64,000 bases of DNA, from the NCBI RefSeq assembly GCF_003130795.1, contig NZ_CP029354.1, positions 496,001-560,000 of the forward strand, given 5' to 3'. A model generated the notes under the pieces. The model made no database searches, was not told the origin of the DNA, and saw nothing but the letters and a program-made list of their open reading frames with translations. Origin of the DNA: Azospirillum thermophilum (GTDB taxonomy: Bacteria; Pseudomonadota; Alphaproteobacteria; Azospirillales; Azospirillaceae). This document shows positions 9,217-18,961 of this stretch, piece by piece. How positions within the stretch are numbered: position 1 is the first letter of the stretch; each line of letters begins with the position of its first letter. A program made the translations under genes and the position numbers.

Positions 9217-9630
9217 TCAAAGGCTCGATGGCGGGGGCAGCGGCTGGGGCAGCGGCTGGGGAAGCGGCGGGATGCGCGCGACGAAGCGGCCCCTGACGCC
9301 GGACGGCCACTCGCGGAAGGGAACCTGGCCGTCGCCGGTGCGCAGGTAGGCGCGCAGATAGGCCGTCAGCGTCTCGACCGAGGATTCATCCGCCGGCAGG
9401 TCGCCCAGCACATAGCCCATGCGGCCGGGACCGCGGACATGCACCGCGCAGGCGCGCTTGCAGCTCATCAGGCAGCGGATGGTGGAAAGCCGGACGGCGG
9501 ACAGCTCGGGATCGGCGGCGAAGGCCTCCCGCACCTTCTCCGCCAGGAGGGCACCCGGCCGCGGCTCCCCCTCCGCGCCGGGCGGGCCGGAGGGGCGGCA
9601 GGTCTCGCACAGGATCAGCTCGACGGTCAT
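9217..9630 (-). CDS. DUF1636 ferredoxin-like metal-binding protein
   Basis: This 137-residue protein matches the DUF1636 pattern: an N-terminal LILCETC, then CLMSCKRACAVHVRGPGRMG and YVLGDLP. The spaced cysteines resemble a thioredoxin-like [2Fe-2S] or metal site. In other proteobacteria DUF1636 genes often sit near CobW/cobalamin or metal-homeostasis genes (family knowledge); none are adjacent here. The C-terminus ends in a PLPQPLPQPLPPP repeat from a short tandem DNA repeat near 9232-9265, probably an unstructured tail. Function is unproven. Confidence 0.75.
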   Translation of the reverse strand: MTVELILCETCRPSGPPGAEGEPRPGALLAEKVREAFAADPELSAVRLSTIRCLMSCKRACAVHVRGPGRMGYVLGDLPADESSVETLTAYLRAYLRTGDGQVPFREWPSGVRGRFVARIPPLPQPLPQPLPPPSSL

Positions 9631-9923
9631 TGCGGCGCTTTCGCTGGGAACGACGGGCCAATCAGCTAGGCGGCGGACGCCCTCCGGTCAATGGCGGGCG
9701 CCGCGCAGACCGGGGTTGCGGGGCCGGTCCGGGAGTAATCCGGCGCATCCGGGCGTCCCGGGACCGGCGGGACGGGCTCTCCTTCCCTGCGGCGCGCGAT
9801 GCACGGCTGCAACAGCCGCGCGAACAGCCCAGGTGACACCAAATGTCGCTTGCACCGCAGCGACTCGTGGTCGAAGGATAGCCCGACTCGAGATTCCCGG
9901 TTACCGTCGCGGCATAAGGTCCC

Positions 9924-11489
9924 ATGCAGACCCTCACGCATTCCATCCTCGGACGTACTGCTTCCATCGGGCGTGCGGGCTGCCTCATCGGCATTCTGCT
10001 GGCGGTCCCGCTGCACGCCCCGCTGGCGGCGGCCCAGCCGGGGACGCAGGCCGCGGGCGGTCTGCCGGCCGCCGGACCGAGCAATCCCGAGCCGGCGAAG
10101 AAGCACGCCCCCACACCCCCCGCCCCCGCAACCCCCGCCGCCGCGCGGCCGGCGCCGCTGGCCGGCGGGCCGGGGCTGATCGCCGCCTGGGCGGCGCGGC
10201 TCGACCAGCGCGCGGCGGAGATCGAGGCGGCGCCCAAGGTCAAGGCGACCCGCGTCGGCTACGGCACCGTCCTGAAGAAGGGCGACGGCGGGATGATCGA
10301 GATGGTTGTGCCGCCGGTCGAGGTGCCGCCGCCCGGCGCCGCCCCGGCGGCCGGCGAGCCCTCGCCGCTCGCCGACGTCCTCGCCGCCGTCCCGGTGGAG
10401 CCGGCGCCGCCGGCCGTCATCAGCGTGCGCTCGCCGCTGGCCGACCGCGTCGGCCGGGTGGCGACCCGCCTGATCGAGCTGGGCTACCTGCAGCCCGACC
10501 AGTGGACCGACAGCTTCGACGACCGCGTCGAGACGGCGGTGCGCGCCTTCCAGATCGTCGAGGGGCTGCAGCCCGACGGCAAGGTGGGCGAGGTGACCCG
10601 CCAGGCGCTCGACCGCACCCCGGCCCAGGCGGTCGCCATGATGCGCCGCGCCGCCGCCGCCATGCGTTCGGCGCAGCAGGCCATGCCCGACACCGTCGTG
10701 CTGGTGAACCTGCCGAGCCAGACCGTCACCTATGTGGAGCGCGGCAAGCCGGCCTTCGCCATGCGCGCCGTGGTCGGCCGCCCCTCGCGCAAGACCCCGC
10801 TGCTGCAGGACCGCATCACCAGCGTCACCATCAACCCGACCTGGACGGTGCCGCCCACCGTCCTGACCGAGGACAAGCTGCCGGTCCTGCGCAAGAAGGG
10901 CAACACGGGCATCAAGAACGCCATCGTCTATCTCGACGGCAGCCCGGTGGTGCCGGAGACGGTGAACTGGTGGTCGGTCGATCCCGGCCGCATCCGCATC
11001 GTGCAGAAGCCGGGCGACGACAACGCGCTGGGCCGCTTCCGCTTCAACCTGACCAACGGCGACGGCATCTTCCTGCACGGCACCAACGACCCGCGCCTGT
11101 TCGACCGCGACCTGCGGGCGGCCAGCTCCGGCTGCGTGCGGCTGGCCGACGCGCGGCTGATGGCCGACACGCTGCTGTCCGCCGCCAAGCTCAACCCCGC
11201 CTCGATCACCCAGCAGCTCGACAGCGGCGAGACGAAGACGGTCCGGCTGCCGAACGCCATCCCCGTGCGCTTCGTCTACTGGACCGCCTCGGTCGACACC
11301 GACGGGACGGTGCGCGTGCATCCGGACATCTACGACGAGCCGCCCGCCCCCGCCCCGGCCACCACCCCGGCGGCCTCCCGGCCCAAGCCGGCCTCGCAGC
11401 TTCCGCCGCAGCCGGCGCCGGTTCCCGGCACGCCGCCGATGCGCACCGTGTCGGACCAGCCGGCCGCCCCGGCGCCGGCCCGGATGTAA
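9924..11489 (+). CDS. YcbB-type L,D-transpeptidase with peptidoglycan-binding domain
   Basis: This secreted 521-residue enzyme is expected to make 3-3 peptidoglycan cross-links or anchor proteins in the periplasm. It has a signal peptide (about 1-38, LIGILLAVPLHAPLAAA), a Pro/Ala-rich linker, a PG_binding_1 domain (about 170-235, with FDDRVETAVRAFQ and GLQPDGKVGEVT), and a YkuD catalytic domain with His385 in HGTNDPRLF and nucleophile Cys404 in SSGCVRLAD. INPTWTVPPTV just before is typical of YcbB/LdtD. A disordered Pro-rich tail follows. ATG 9924 has AAGG upstream. It converges on the sensor kinase with only 2 bp between stops. Confidence 0.9.
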   Translation: MQTLTHSILGRTASIGRAGCLIGILLAVPLHAPLAAAQPGTQAAGGLPAAGPSNPEPAKKHAPTPPAPATPAAARPAPLAGGPGLIAAWAARLDQRAAEIEAAPKVKATRVGYGTVLKKGDGGMIEMVVPPVEVPPPGAAPAAGEPSPLADVLAAVPVEPAPPAVISVRSPLADRVGRVATRLIELGYLQPDQWTDSFDDRVETAVRAFQIVEGLQPDGKVGEVTRQALDRTPAQAVAMMRRAAAAMRSAQQAMPDTVVLVNLPSQTVTYVERGKPAFAMRAVVGRPSRKTPLLQDRITSVTINPTWTVPPTVLTEDKLPVLRKKGNTGIKNAIVYLDGSPVVPETVNWWSVDPGRIRIVQKPGDDNALGRFRFNLTNGDGIFLHGTNDPRLFDRDLRAASSGCVRLADARLMADTLLSAAKLNPASITQQLDSGETKTVRLPNAIPVRFVYWTASVDTDGTVRVHPDIYDEPPAPAPATTPAASRPKPASQLPPQPAPVPGTPPMRTVSDQPAAPAPARM

Positions 11490-11491
11490 CC

Positions 11492-12967
11492 CTACAGAAG
11501 GCGGGGCAGCGTCACCCGGACGCGCAGGCCGCCGCGCAGGCAATTCGACATCTCGATGCGGCCCTGGTGCGCGTCGATGATCGACTTGACGATGGCGAGG
11601 CCGAGGCCGCTGCCGCCGGTCTGGCGGTTGCGCGACGGCTCCAGCCGGACGAAGGGCTTCATCACGTCGGCCATGCGGTCCTCCGGGATGCCGGGGCCGT
11701 CGTCGACGATCTCGACCACCACCTCGTGGCTGTCGGCATGGACCGACACGGCGGCCCACACCCCGTACTTCACCGCATTCTCGATCAGGTTGGCGAAGGC
11801 CCGGCGCAGGCTGCGCGGCCGGCCGCGCAGCAGCAGCGGGCGGTACTGCTCGAAGCTGACGCGCCCGCCGGCCCCGCCGAACACCGTCCGCACGGTCTCG
11901 AACTCCAGCGGCGCCGGGGCGGCGAAATCGACCGGCATCCCCATGTCGGCGTAATCGTCGCACAGGCTCTGCAGCAGGCTGGAGAAGGAGACGACCTCCA
12001 CCTCCTCCCGCATCACGTCCTCGACCAGGAAATCGAGGATCGAGGTGATCATCTCCTGCATGTCGTCGAGGTCGGACAGGAACTTGGCGCGCAGCGCCTC
12101 GTCGTCGATGAACTCCGTGCGCAGCCGCAGCCGCGTCACCGGCGAGCGCAGGTCGTGCGAGATGGCGGCGAGCAGCCGGGTGCGCCCCTCCAGCATGTCG
12201 CACAGCGCGACGCGCGTCTGGTGCATGGTGTCGGCCAGCGCCGCGACCTCCTGCGGACCCTGGCGCGGCAGCGGCTCGGGCTTCAGCGGGTCGCTGGAGC
12301 GGGCGACCGCCTCGGCCAGCCGCTCCACCGGGCGGGCGAGCAGCCCGGCGGACCACAGCGCCAGCGCCAGCGCCGCCCCCATCAGCGCCGCCACCGTCAG
12401 GCCGATCTCCACCGGCGTGGCGCGGGCCCGCCAGTAGCGCGGGCTGGACAGCTCCAGCCAGCTTCCGTCCGACAGCTCGAACATCAGCCGGGCCGGCCGC
12501 AGCTCGCGCGCCAGCGCGGTGGACAGGGCGGCCAGCCCGGTCTCCAGGTCGCCGTCGCGCGGCAGCGGCGCCGTGAAGCCCTGCACCGTCCCGCCATCCA
12601 CCGCCACGAGGGCGGAGCGCGGCCCGCCCTCCCCCGCCAGCGGCACCGGCAGGCTGCGCCAGCGCTTCGGCACGCCGGGCTCCGGGCCGGGCTGCCAGCG
12701 GGCCTGCAGCGCCTCGCCGTCGGTCGCCGGCAGGGCCGCCACCACCGGCCCGCCGGTGGCGAGCGCCCGCTCGCAGTCGCGCAGGATGCGGGCGATCTGC
12801 GGGCCGAGCCGGTCGGCGGTCAGCAGGTCGGCCTGGCGCCGGCCGAGATGGTCGGCCCCCGCCAGCATGGCGGCGAAGACCAGCAGCAGCACGGCGGCGG
12901 CGACCGCGGCGATCCGGTAGCGCAGGCGCCGCGGCAGCAGCGCGTCGGCGAGCGCGCCCGCCGCCAC
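11492..12967 (-). CDS. Membrane sensor histidine kinase (EnvZ-like)
   Basis: This sensor kinase of about 491 residues pairs with the response regulator just upstream. It has a first membrane helix (about 18-38, IAAVAAAVLLLVFAAMLAG), a periplasmic domain of about 150 residues, a second helix (VEIGLTVAALMGAALALAL), a HAMP domain, HisKA with the acceptor His in AAISHDLRSPVTRLRLR, and HATPase with DDGPGIPEDRM and GSGLGLAIVKS. The start is uncertain: GTG 12967 lies 5 bases past the regulator stop and fits translational coupling. The arrangement is that of EnvZ/OmpR-like systems; the signal is not evident. Confidence 0.88.
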   Translation of the reverse strand: MAAGALADALLPRRLRYRIAAVAAAVLLLVFAAMLAGADHLGRRQADLLTADRLGPQIARILRDCERALATGGPVVAALPATDGEALQARWQPGPEPGVPKRWRSLPVPLAGEGGPRSALVAVDGGTVQGFTAPLPRDGDLETGLAALSTALARELRPARLMFELSDGSWLELSSPRYWRARATPVEIGLTVAALMGAALALALWSAGLLARPVERLAEAVARSSDPLKPEPLPRQGPQEVAALADTMHQTRVALCDMLEGRTRLLAAISHDLRSPVTRLRLRTEFIDDEALRAKFLSDLDDMQEMITSILDFLVEDVMREEVEVVSFSSLLQSLCDDYADMGMPVDFAAPAPLEFETVRTVFGGAGGRVSFEQYRPLLLRGRPRSLRRAFANLIENAVKYGVWAAVSVHADSHEVVVEIVDDGPGIPEDRMADVMKPFVRLEPSRNRQTGGSGLGLAIVKSIIDAHQGRIEMSNCLRGGLRVRVTLPRLL

Positions 12968-12972
12968 GCCGG

Positions 12973-13710
12973 TCAGCGCCTCTGCCCGGCGGAGGGGGCG
13001 GCCAGCGTCTCCTCCACCGGGACGGTGAACTGGTAGCCGAAGCCGCGCACCGTCTTGATCAGCTGCTCGCCGTTGCCGCTGACCTCCAGCTTGCGGCGCA
13101 GCCGGCTGACCTGGATGTCGATGCTGCGGTCGAAGGCCGACACGCTGTCCTTGCGCTGGGCCAGCAGCTCCTCCCGCCCGATCGCCCGCTGCGGGTTCCT
13201 GAGGAAGGTGCTCAGCAGGTCGAACTCGCCGGAGCTGAGATGCACCACCACCCCGTCGGGCGAGCGCAGCTCGCGCTGGCCCTCGTCGAGCAGCCAGCCG
13301 GCGAAGCGCAGCAGCTTCGGCCGCACCGTCGCCTCGGCATGGGTGGTCCGCCGCAGGACCGAGCGGATGCGCGCCAGCAGCTCGCGCGGGCTGAAGGGCT
13401 TCACCAGATAGTCGTCGGCGCCGACCTCCAGCCCGACGATGCGGTCCACCTCGCTGTTGACCGCCGTCAGCATGATGACGGGGATGTCCGACTTGGTGCG
13501 CAGCGTGCGGCACAGGCTGGTCCCGTCCTCGCCCGGCAGCATGACGTCCAGGATGATCAGGTCGATCACCCGCTGGTTGAGGACGTTGAACATGGCGACG
13601 CCGTCGCCGGCGGTGGAGACGCGGAAGCCGTTCTTGATCAGGAAATCGTGGAGCAGGTCGAGCAGCTCGCGGTCGTCGTCGACGACCAGGATATGACGGT
13701 CCCTTTCCAT
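12973..13710 (-). CDS. OmpR-family response regulator
   Basis: This 245-residue DNA-binding regulator has a receiver domain (about 1-120; acidic pocket DDDRE, acceptor Asp in LIILDVMLPGEDG, conserved Lys in YLVKPFSPRE) and a winged-helix output domain (about 135-235, ending RSIDIQVSRLRRKLE and TVRGFGYQF). It is the first gene of a two-gene operon with the sensor kinase immediately downstream. Start ATG 13710 is the only good choice. Targets are unknown. Confidence 0.93.
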   Translation of the reverse strand: MERDRHILVVDDDRELLDLLHDFLIKNGFRVSTAGDGVAMFNVLNQRVIDLIILDVMLPGEDGTSLCRTLRTKSDIPVIMLTAVNSEVDRIVGLEVGADDYLVKPFSPRELLARIRSVLRRTTHAEATVRPKLLRFAGWLLDEGQRELRSPDGVVVHLSSGEFDLLSTFLRNPQRAIGREELLAQRKDSVSAFDRSIDIQVSRLRRKLEVSGNGEQLIKTVRGFGYQFTVPVEETLAAPSAGQRR

Positions 13711-13812
13711 GCTGCGCGCCCTCTCCCGCCAGCGTCACCGCGACAACCGACGCCGAACCCTAGCCAAAAGCCGGGGATCCCGCCAGTGGCAACGACGCGC
13801 CCGGCCCTGCTG

Positions 13813-14937
<1,125 letters not shown>

Positions 14938-14942
14938 CGTGA

Positions 14943-15830
14943 CTATCCCTTGACGGAACCGGCGGTCAGGCCGCGGACGAAGTAGCGGCCGGCCAGCGCA
15001 TAGACGAGCAGCGTCGGCAGGGCGGCGATCATCGCGCCGGCCATGTCGACGTTGTACTGCTTCACGCCGGTCGTCGTGTTGACGAGGTTGTTGAGCGCCA
15101 CCGTCACCGGCTGGGCATCGCCCGCGGCGAAGGAGGCGCCGTAGAGGAAATCGTTCCAGATCTGCGTGAACTGCCAGATGACGGTGACCACCAGGATGGG
15201 CCGGGCCAGCGGCAGCATGATCTTGAAGAAGATCTGGAAGAAGCCGGCGCCGTCGATGGTCGCCGCCTTCACCAGATCGTCGGGCAGGCTGACGAAGTAG
15301 TTGCGGAAGAACAGCGTGGTGAAGGGCAGCCCGTACACCACATGGACCAGGATCAGCCCGCTGGTCGTGCCGGCGATCTGCAGCCAGCCCAGCGTCTGCG
15401 CCATCGGCAGCAGCACGAGCTGGCTCGGCAGGAAGCTGCCGAACAGGATCAGGGCGAAGACGGCGTTGGCGCCGCGGAAGCGCCACTTGGTCAGGGCATA
15501 GCCGTTGAAGGCGCCGATCAGGGTGGAGATCAGCACGCTCGGCACCACCAGCAGCAGCGAGTTCCAGAAATAGGGGGCGAGGCCGGAACAGTCGACGCCG
15601 ATGCAGGCCTTGTTCCAGGCATGGCCCCACGCCTCCAGGCTGATCTCGCGCGGCAGCGACAGCAGCGAGCCCGAGCGGATCTCGTCGATGCTCTTCAGCG
15701 AGGTGGAGAGCATGACGAGCAGCGGCGCCAGATAATAGAGCGCGAACAGGCCGAGCACGGCGAACAGGGCAAGCCGGCCGGCCAGTGCCGCCGGCCCGCG
15801 GCCGGGCGGCGGGGCGGCATCGTCAGACAC
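14943..15830 (-). CDS. gtsC: Glucose/mannose ABC transporter permease (GtsC/MalG type)
   Basis: This 295-residue inner-membrane permease has six predicted helices and the MalG-type EAA loop (DDLVKAATIDGAGFFQIFFK) that docks to the ATPase. The preceding VYGLPFTTLFFRNYFVSLP matches the GtsC subfamily. It overlaps the upstream permease gene by 8 bases and is followed closely by the ATPase gene, so expression is coupled. Assignment to glucose/mannose rests on the GtsA-like binding protein and the surrounding glucose genes. Confidence 0.9.
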   Translation of the reverse strand: MSDDAAPPPGRGPAALAGRLALFAVLGLFALYYLAPLLVMLSTSLKSIDEIRSGSLLSLPREISLEAWGHAWNKACIGVDCSGLAPYFWNSLLLVVPSVLISTLIGAFNGYALTKWRFRGANAVFALILFGSFLPSQLVLLPMAQTLGWLQIAGTTSGLILVHVVYGLPFTTLFFRNYFVSLPDDLVKAATIDGAGFFQIFFKIMLPLARPILVVTVIWQFTQIWNDFLYGASFAAGDAQPVTVALNNLVNTTTGVKQYNVDMAGAMIAALPTLLVYALAGRYFVRGLTAGSVKG

Positions 15831-16746
15831 GCTTGCCCCCCCTCAGTTCGGAATAGAGATAGGGCACGATGATCGCCATGACGGTCGCCAGCATCATGAT
15901 GGCGCTGGCGGCGCCGACGTTGATCTGGTTCCGCCGGAAGGTCATCTCGTACATGAAGGTGGCCGGCAGGTCGGTGGCGAAGCCGGGGCCGCCGCCGGTC
16001 AGCGCCACGACGAGGTCGTAGCTCTTGACCGCCAGATGGGCCAGGATGACCACCGCGCTGAAGAAGACCGGGCGGACGGCGGGCAGGATGATGCCCCAGT
16101 AGATCCGCGCCGTGCTGGCGCCGTCCAGCCGGGCCGCCTTGACGATCTCCCCGTCCACCCCGCGCATCGCCGCCAGGAACAGCGCCATGACGAAGCCGGA
16201 GCTCTGCCACACCGCGGCGATCACCAGCGTGTAGACCGCGAGGTCGTGCCGCACGATCCAGTCCAGCGTGAAGTCCTCGAAGCCGAGGTCGCGCACGAAC
16301 TGCTGGATGCCGATGGTGGGGTTCAGGATCCATTTCCAGGCGGTGCCGGTGACGATGAAGCTGAGCGCCATGGGATAGAGGTAGATGGTGCGCAGCAGCC
16401 CCTCCGCCCGGATGCGCTGGTCGATCAGCGCCGCCAGCAGCACCCCCACCGCCAGCGAGACCAGCACGAACAGCCCGCCGAACAGGATCAGGTTGGTCAT
16501 GGCGATGTGCCAGCGCCCCATCTGCCACAGCCGCACATAGGCGTCGAAGCCGGCGAACTCGTAGACCGGCAGCAGACGCGAGGGCGTGACGCTGATCCAG
16601 GTCGTCCACAGCACGAATCCGTAGACGAACAGAAGGATGGCGGCGCAGGACGGCGCCAGCACGATCTTCGACATGTGCCGCTGCAGCAGCATCCGCCAGC
16701 GGGTCCGCCGGACGTCCGGCGCCGGGTCTGCCGTCGGCCCCGTCAT
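15823..16746 (-). CDS. gtsB: Glucose/mannose ABC transporter permease (GtsB/MalF type)
   Basis: This 307-residue permease has six helices: an N-terminal one at VLAPSCAAILLFVYGFVLW, then the binding-protein-dependent transport fold. The EAA loop is GEIVKAARLDGASTARIYW. It partners GtsC in the membrane. Start ATG 16746 overlaps the stop of the binding-protein gene by 4 bases (ATGA), showing tight coupling. GGGPGFATDLPATFMYEMTF near the C-terminus is typical of sugar permeases of this family. Confidence 0.9.
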   Translation of the reverse strand: MTGPTADPAPDVRRTRWRMLLQRHMSKIVLAPSCAAILLFVYGFVLWTTWISVTPSRLLPVYEFAGFDAYVRLWQMGRWHIAMTNLILFGGLFVLVSLAVGVLLAALIDQRIRAEGLLRTIYLYPMALSFIVTGTAWKWILNPTIGIQQFVRDLGFEDFTLDWIVRHDLAVYTLVIAAVWQSSGFVMALFLAAMRGVDGEIVKAARLDGASTARIYWGIILPAVRPVFFSAVVILAHLAVKSYDLVVALTGGGPGFATDLPATFMYEMTFRRNQINVGAASAIMMLATVMAIIVPYLYSELRGGKRV

Positions 16747-18050
16747 CGCGCCAGCCCGATCGTCGCGACGAGGCGGTCCACCGCCTGGGCCGAGGTCATG
16801 CCGGTGTTGAAGTGCTCCGTCACCACGTCCAGGATCGCGCCGCGCACCGCGCCGGGCACGGCGATCTCGTGGGCCATGCTCGGCACCAGCGACCGGTCCT
16901 CCATGCTGCTCTTCAGATCCTCCATGGCCTGCTGCGCGCAGACGTCGAAGCGGTCGCGCGGCGTGTCCAGCCGGGCGGGGATCGACCCCTTGTAGAGGTT
17001 GAAGGTCTCCTGGAACTTCGGCCCGAAGACCAGCCGCGCCAGCAGCGTCTGCCCCGCCGCCTGGTCCGGCGTCCTGCCCTTGAACATCACGAAGCTGTCG
17101 CTGTTCAGGATGAAGCCCGGCGCCCCCGGCGCATGGGCGCACAGGAAGTCGCGGCCCGGCTGCCTGCCGGCCGCCAGGAACTCCCCCTTCGCCCAGTCGC
17201 CCATGATCTGCATCGCCGCCTCGCCGTTCATCACCATGGCGGTGGCGAGGTTCCAGTCGCGGCCGGAAAAGCCGGGATCGACATAGCCGCGCAGCCGCCG
17301 CATCTGGTCGAACACCCGGATCATGGTGTCGGAGCGCAGCGCCGCCTCGTCCAGCCCGACCAGCGCCCGGCGGAAGAAGTCGGCGCCGCCAATCCCCAGC
17401 ACCACCGTCTCGAACAGGGTGGCGTCCTGCCAGGGCTGGCCGCCGTGGGCGAGCGGGACGATGCCCGCCGCCTTCAGCCGGTCGGCGGTGGCGTTGAACT
17501 CCTCCCAGCTCTGCGGCACGCGGGCGCCGACCCTGGCGAGCACCGCCGGGTTCGCCCAGATCCAGTTGACCTTGTGGATGTTCACCGGCACCGCGACGTA
17601 GTGCCCCTGGTACTTCACCACCTCCTGCAGGGCGGCCGGCTGCAGCGCGTCCCAGTGCTCCGCCGCGGCGACGTCGTCCAGCGTCACCAGCACCCCTTCG
17701 GAAGCCCAGTCCTTGATGTTCGGCCCCTTGAGCTGCACCACGGTCGGCGGCACCCCGGCCAGCGCGCGCGAGCGCAGCACCGTCGCCGCCGCGTCGCCGC
17801 CGCCGCCCGCCACCGGGGCGTCCTTCCAGGTGCCGCCCGCCGCCTCGAAATCCTGCTTCAGCACGGCGACCGCCCGCGATTCCCCGCCCGAGGTCCAGTA
17901 ATGCAGCACCTCGACCCGCGGCTCGGCGGCGGCCGGCCCCGCCGACAGGGCGGCGGCGGACATCATGGCCGCGGACATCATTGCCGCGGACAGGGCGGCG
18001 GAGGCGGACATCATGGCCGCCCGCGGGCGGGATCGGTGGGACCGGTGCAT
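16743..18050 (-). CDS. gtsA: Periplasmic glucose/mannose-binding protein (GtsA type)
   Basis: This 435-residue protein is the extracytoplasmic solute-binding component (SBP family 1). After a signal peptide of about 42 residues the mature start reads EPRVEVLHYWTSGGESRAVA, followed by GTWKDAPVAGGGGDAAATVL and AHGGQPWQDATLFETVVLG, all hallmarks of GtsA-like glucose binders. The signal region contains repeated AAMMSA-like units encoded by a short slipped DNA repeat (about 17950-18015). An intergenic gap of 176 bp from pgl could hold a secondary promoter. Its position with zwf and pgl supports glucose as the substrate. Confidence 0.9.
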   Translation of the reverse strand: MHRSHRSRPRAAMMSASAALSAAMMSAAMMSAAALSAGPAAAEPRVEVLHYWTSGGESRAVAVLKQDFEAAGGTWKDAPVAGGGGDAAATVLRSRALAGVPPTVVQLKGPNIKDWASEGVLVTLDDVAAAEHWDALQPAALQEVVKYQGHYVAVPVNIHKVNWIWANPAVLARVGARVPQSWEEFNATADRLKAAGIVPLAHGGQPWQDATLFETVVLGIGGADFFRRALVGLDEAALRSDTMIRVFDQMRRLRGYVDPGFSGRDWNLATAMVMNGEAAMQIMGDWAKGEFLAAGRQPGRDFLCAHAPGAPGFILNSDSFVMFKGRTPDQAAGQTLLARLVFGPKFQETFNLYKGSIPARLDTPRDRFDVCAQQAMEDLKSSMEDRSLVPSMAHEIAVPGAVRGAILDVVTEHFNTGMTSAQAVDRLVATIGLAR

Positions 18051-18226
18051 GGCTTTCCTTCCGTCCACCGCCCGGCGGCCGGGCGTCTGGAGATGGGGAA
18101 AGGTGACCGCTTGCTCTGCCATGCGCCTTGATCTGCCACAGTGCCCCGGACGACGTCCCGCCCTTTTACCAGACCGCCCCCGAAGTACCAGCCTCCTTGC
18201 GCCCGCGCGCCCGCGGCCCGGACCGC

Positions 18227-18961
18227 TCAGTCCGCGTACCACACCGTCGTGCGGCCCGGACGGTCGAGCACGACGCGCACCGGCGCCTCCGCGACGCTGC
18301 GGCTGGCGAGCGCGCGGTCCAGCGCCTCGCGCTTGGCCGTCCCCTGGATCAGCAGATGGACATGCCCGGCGGCGCGCAGGCAGGGGGCGGTCAGGGTGAT
18401 GCGCCGCTCGCCGTCCGCCGGCGCCCGGACCGGCAGCAGCGGATGCTCGCCCGCCGGGTCCAGCGCCGCCGCCAGCCCGGCGGCCCCGGGGAACAGCGAG
18501 GCGGTGTGCAGGTCGTCCCCCATGCCGAGCACGCAGACGTCGAGCGGCAGCACCGCCCGCGCCAGCTCCGCCGACCAGACGGCCAGCGACTCCTCCGGCG
18601 GCAGCGCCGGGTCGTAGAGCGGCACGAGGCGCGCGGCCCGCGCCGGCCCCGCCAGCAGCGTGGCGGCGACCAGCCGGTAGTTGGAGCGCGGATGGTCGGC
18701 GGGCACGCAGCGCTCGTCGCTGAGCGTCACCGTCACCCGCTCCCACGGCAGGGGTTCGGCACCCAGCCGTTCCAGGAAGGGGCCGGGCGTGGTGCCGCCG
18801 GGCACCGCGAGCGAGGCCCGCCCGTGGGTGTCCAGGGCGTGGCGCAGCTCCCCGGCGACCTCGGCCGCCAGCCGGGCGGCCAGCGCCCCGCGGCTCTCGG
18901 CGACGATCATGTCCATCGGCATCACCTGGGTCATCACGTGCGGCATGAGGTTCGGCATCAC
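18227..18961 (-). CDS. pgl: 6-phosphogluconolactonase
   Basis: This 244-residue enzyme hydrolyses 6-phosphogluconolactone to 6-phosphogluconate, the step after Zwf in the Entner-Doudoroff and pentose phosphate routes. Family motifs are LAVPGGTTPGPFLERL, TLSDERCVPADHPRSNY and GMGDDLHTASLFPG. The last is usually GMGEDGHTASLFPG, so E-to-D and G-to-L changes sit next to the conserved His. The N-terminus has six Met codons in the first 18 residues. ATG 18961 overlaps the zwf stop (ATGA), but a start a few codons later is equally possible. Confidence 0.9.
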   Translation of the reverse strand: MMPNLMPHVMTQVMPMDMIVAESRGALAARLAAEVAGELRHALDTHGRASLAVPGGTTPGPFLERLGAEPLPWERVTVTLSDERCVPADHPRSNYRLVAATLLAGPARAARLVPLYDPALPPEESLAVWSAELARAVLPLDVCVLGMGDDLHTASLFPGAAGLAAALDPAGEHPLLPVRAPADGERRITLTAPCLRAAGHVHLLIQGTAKREALDRALASRSVAEAPVRVVLDRPGRTTVWYAD

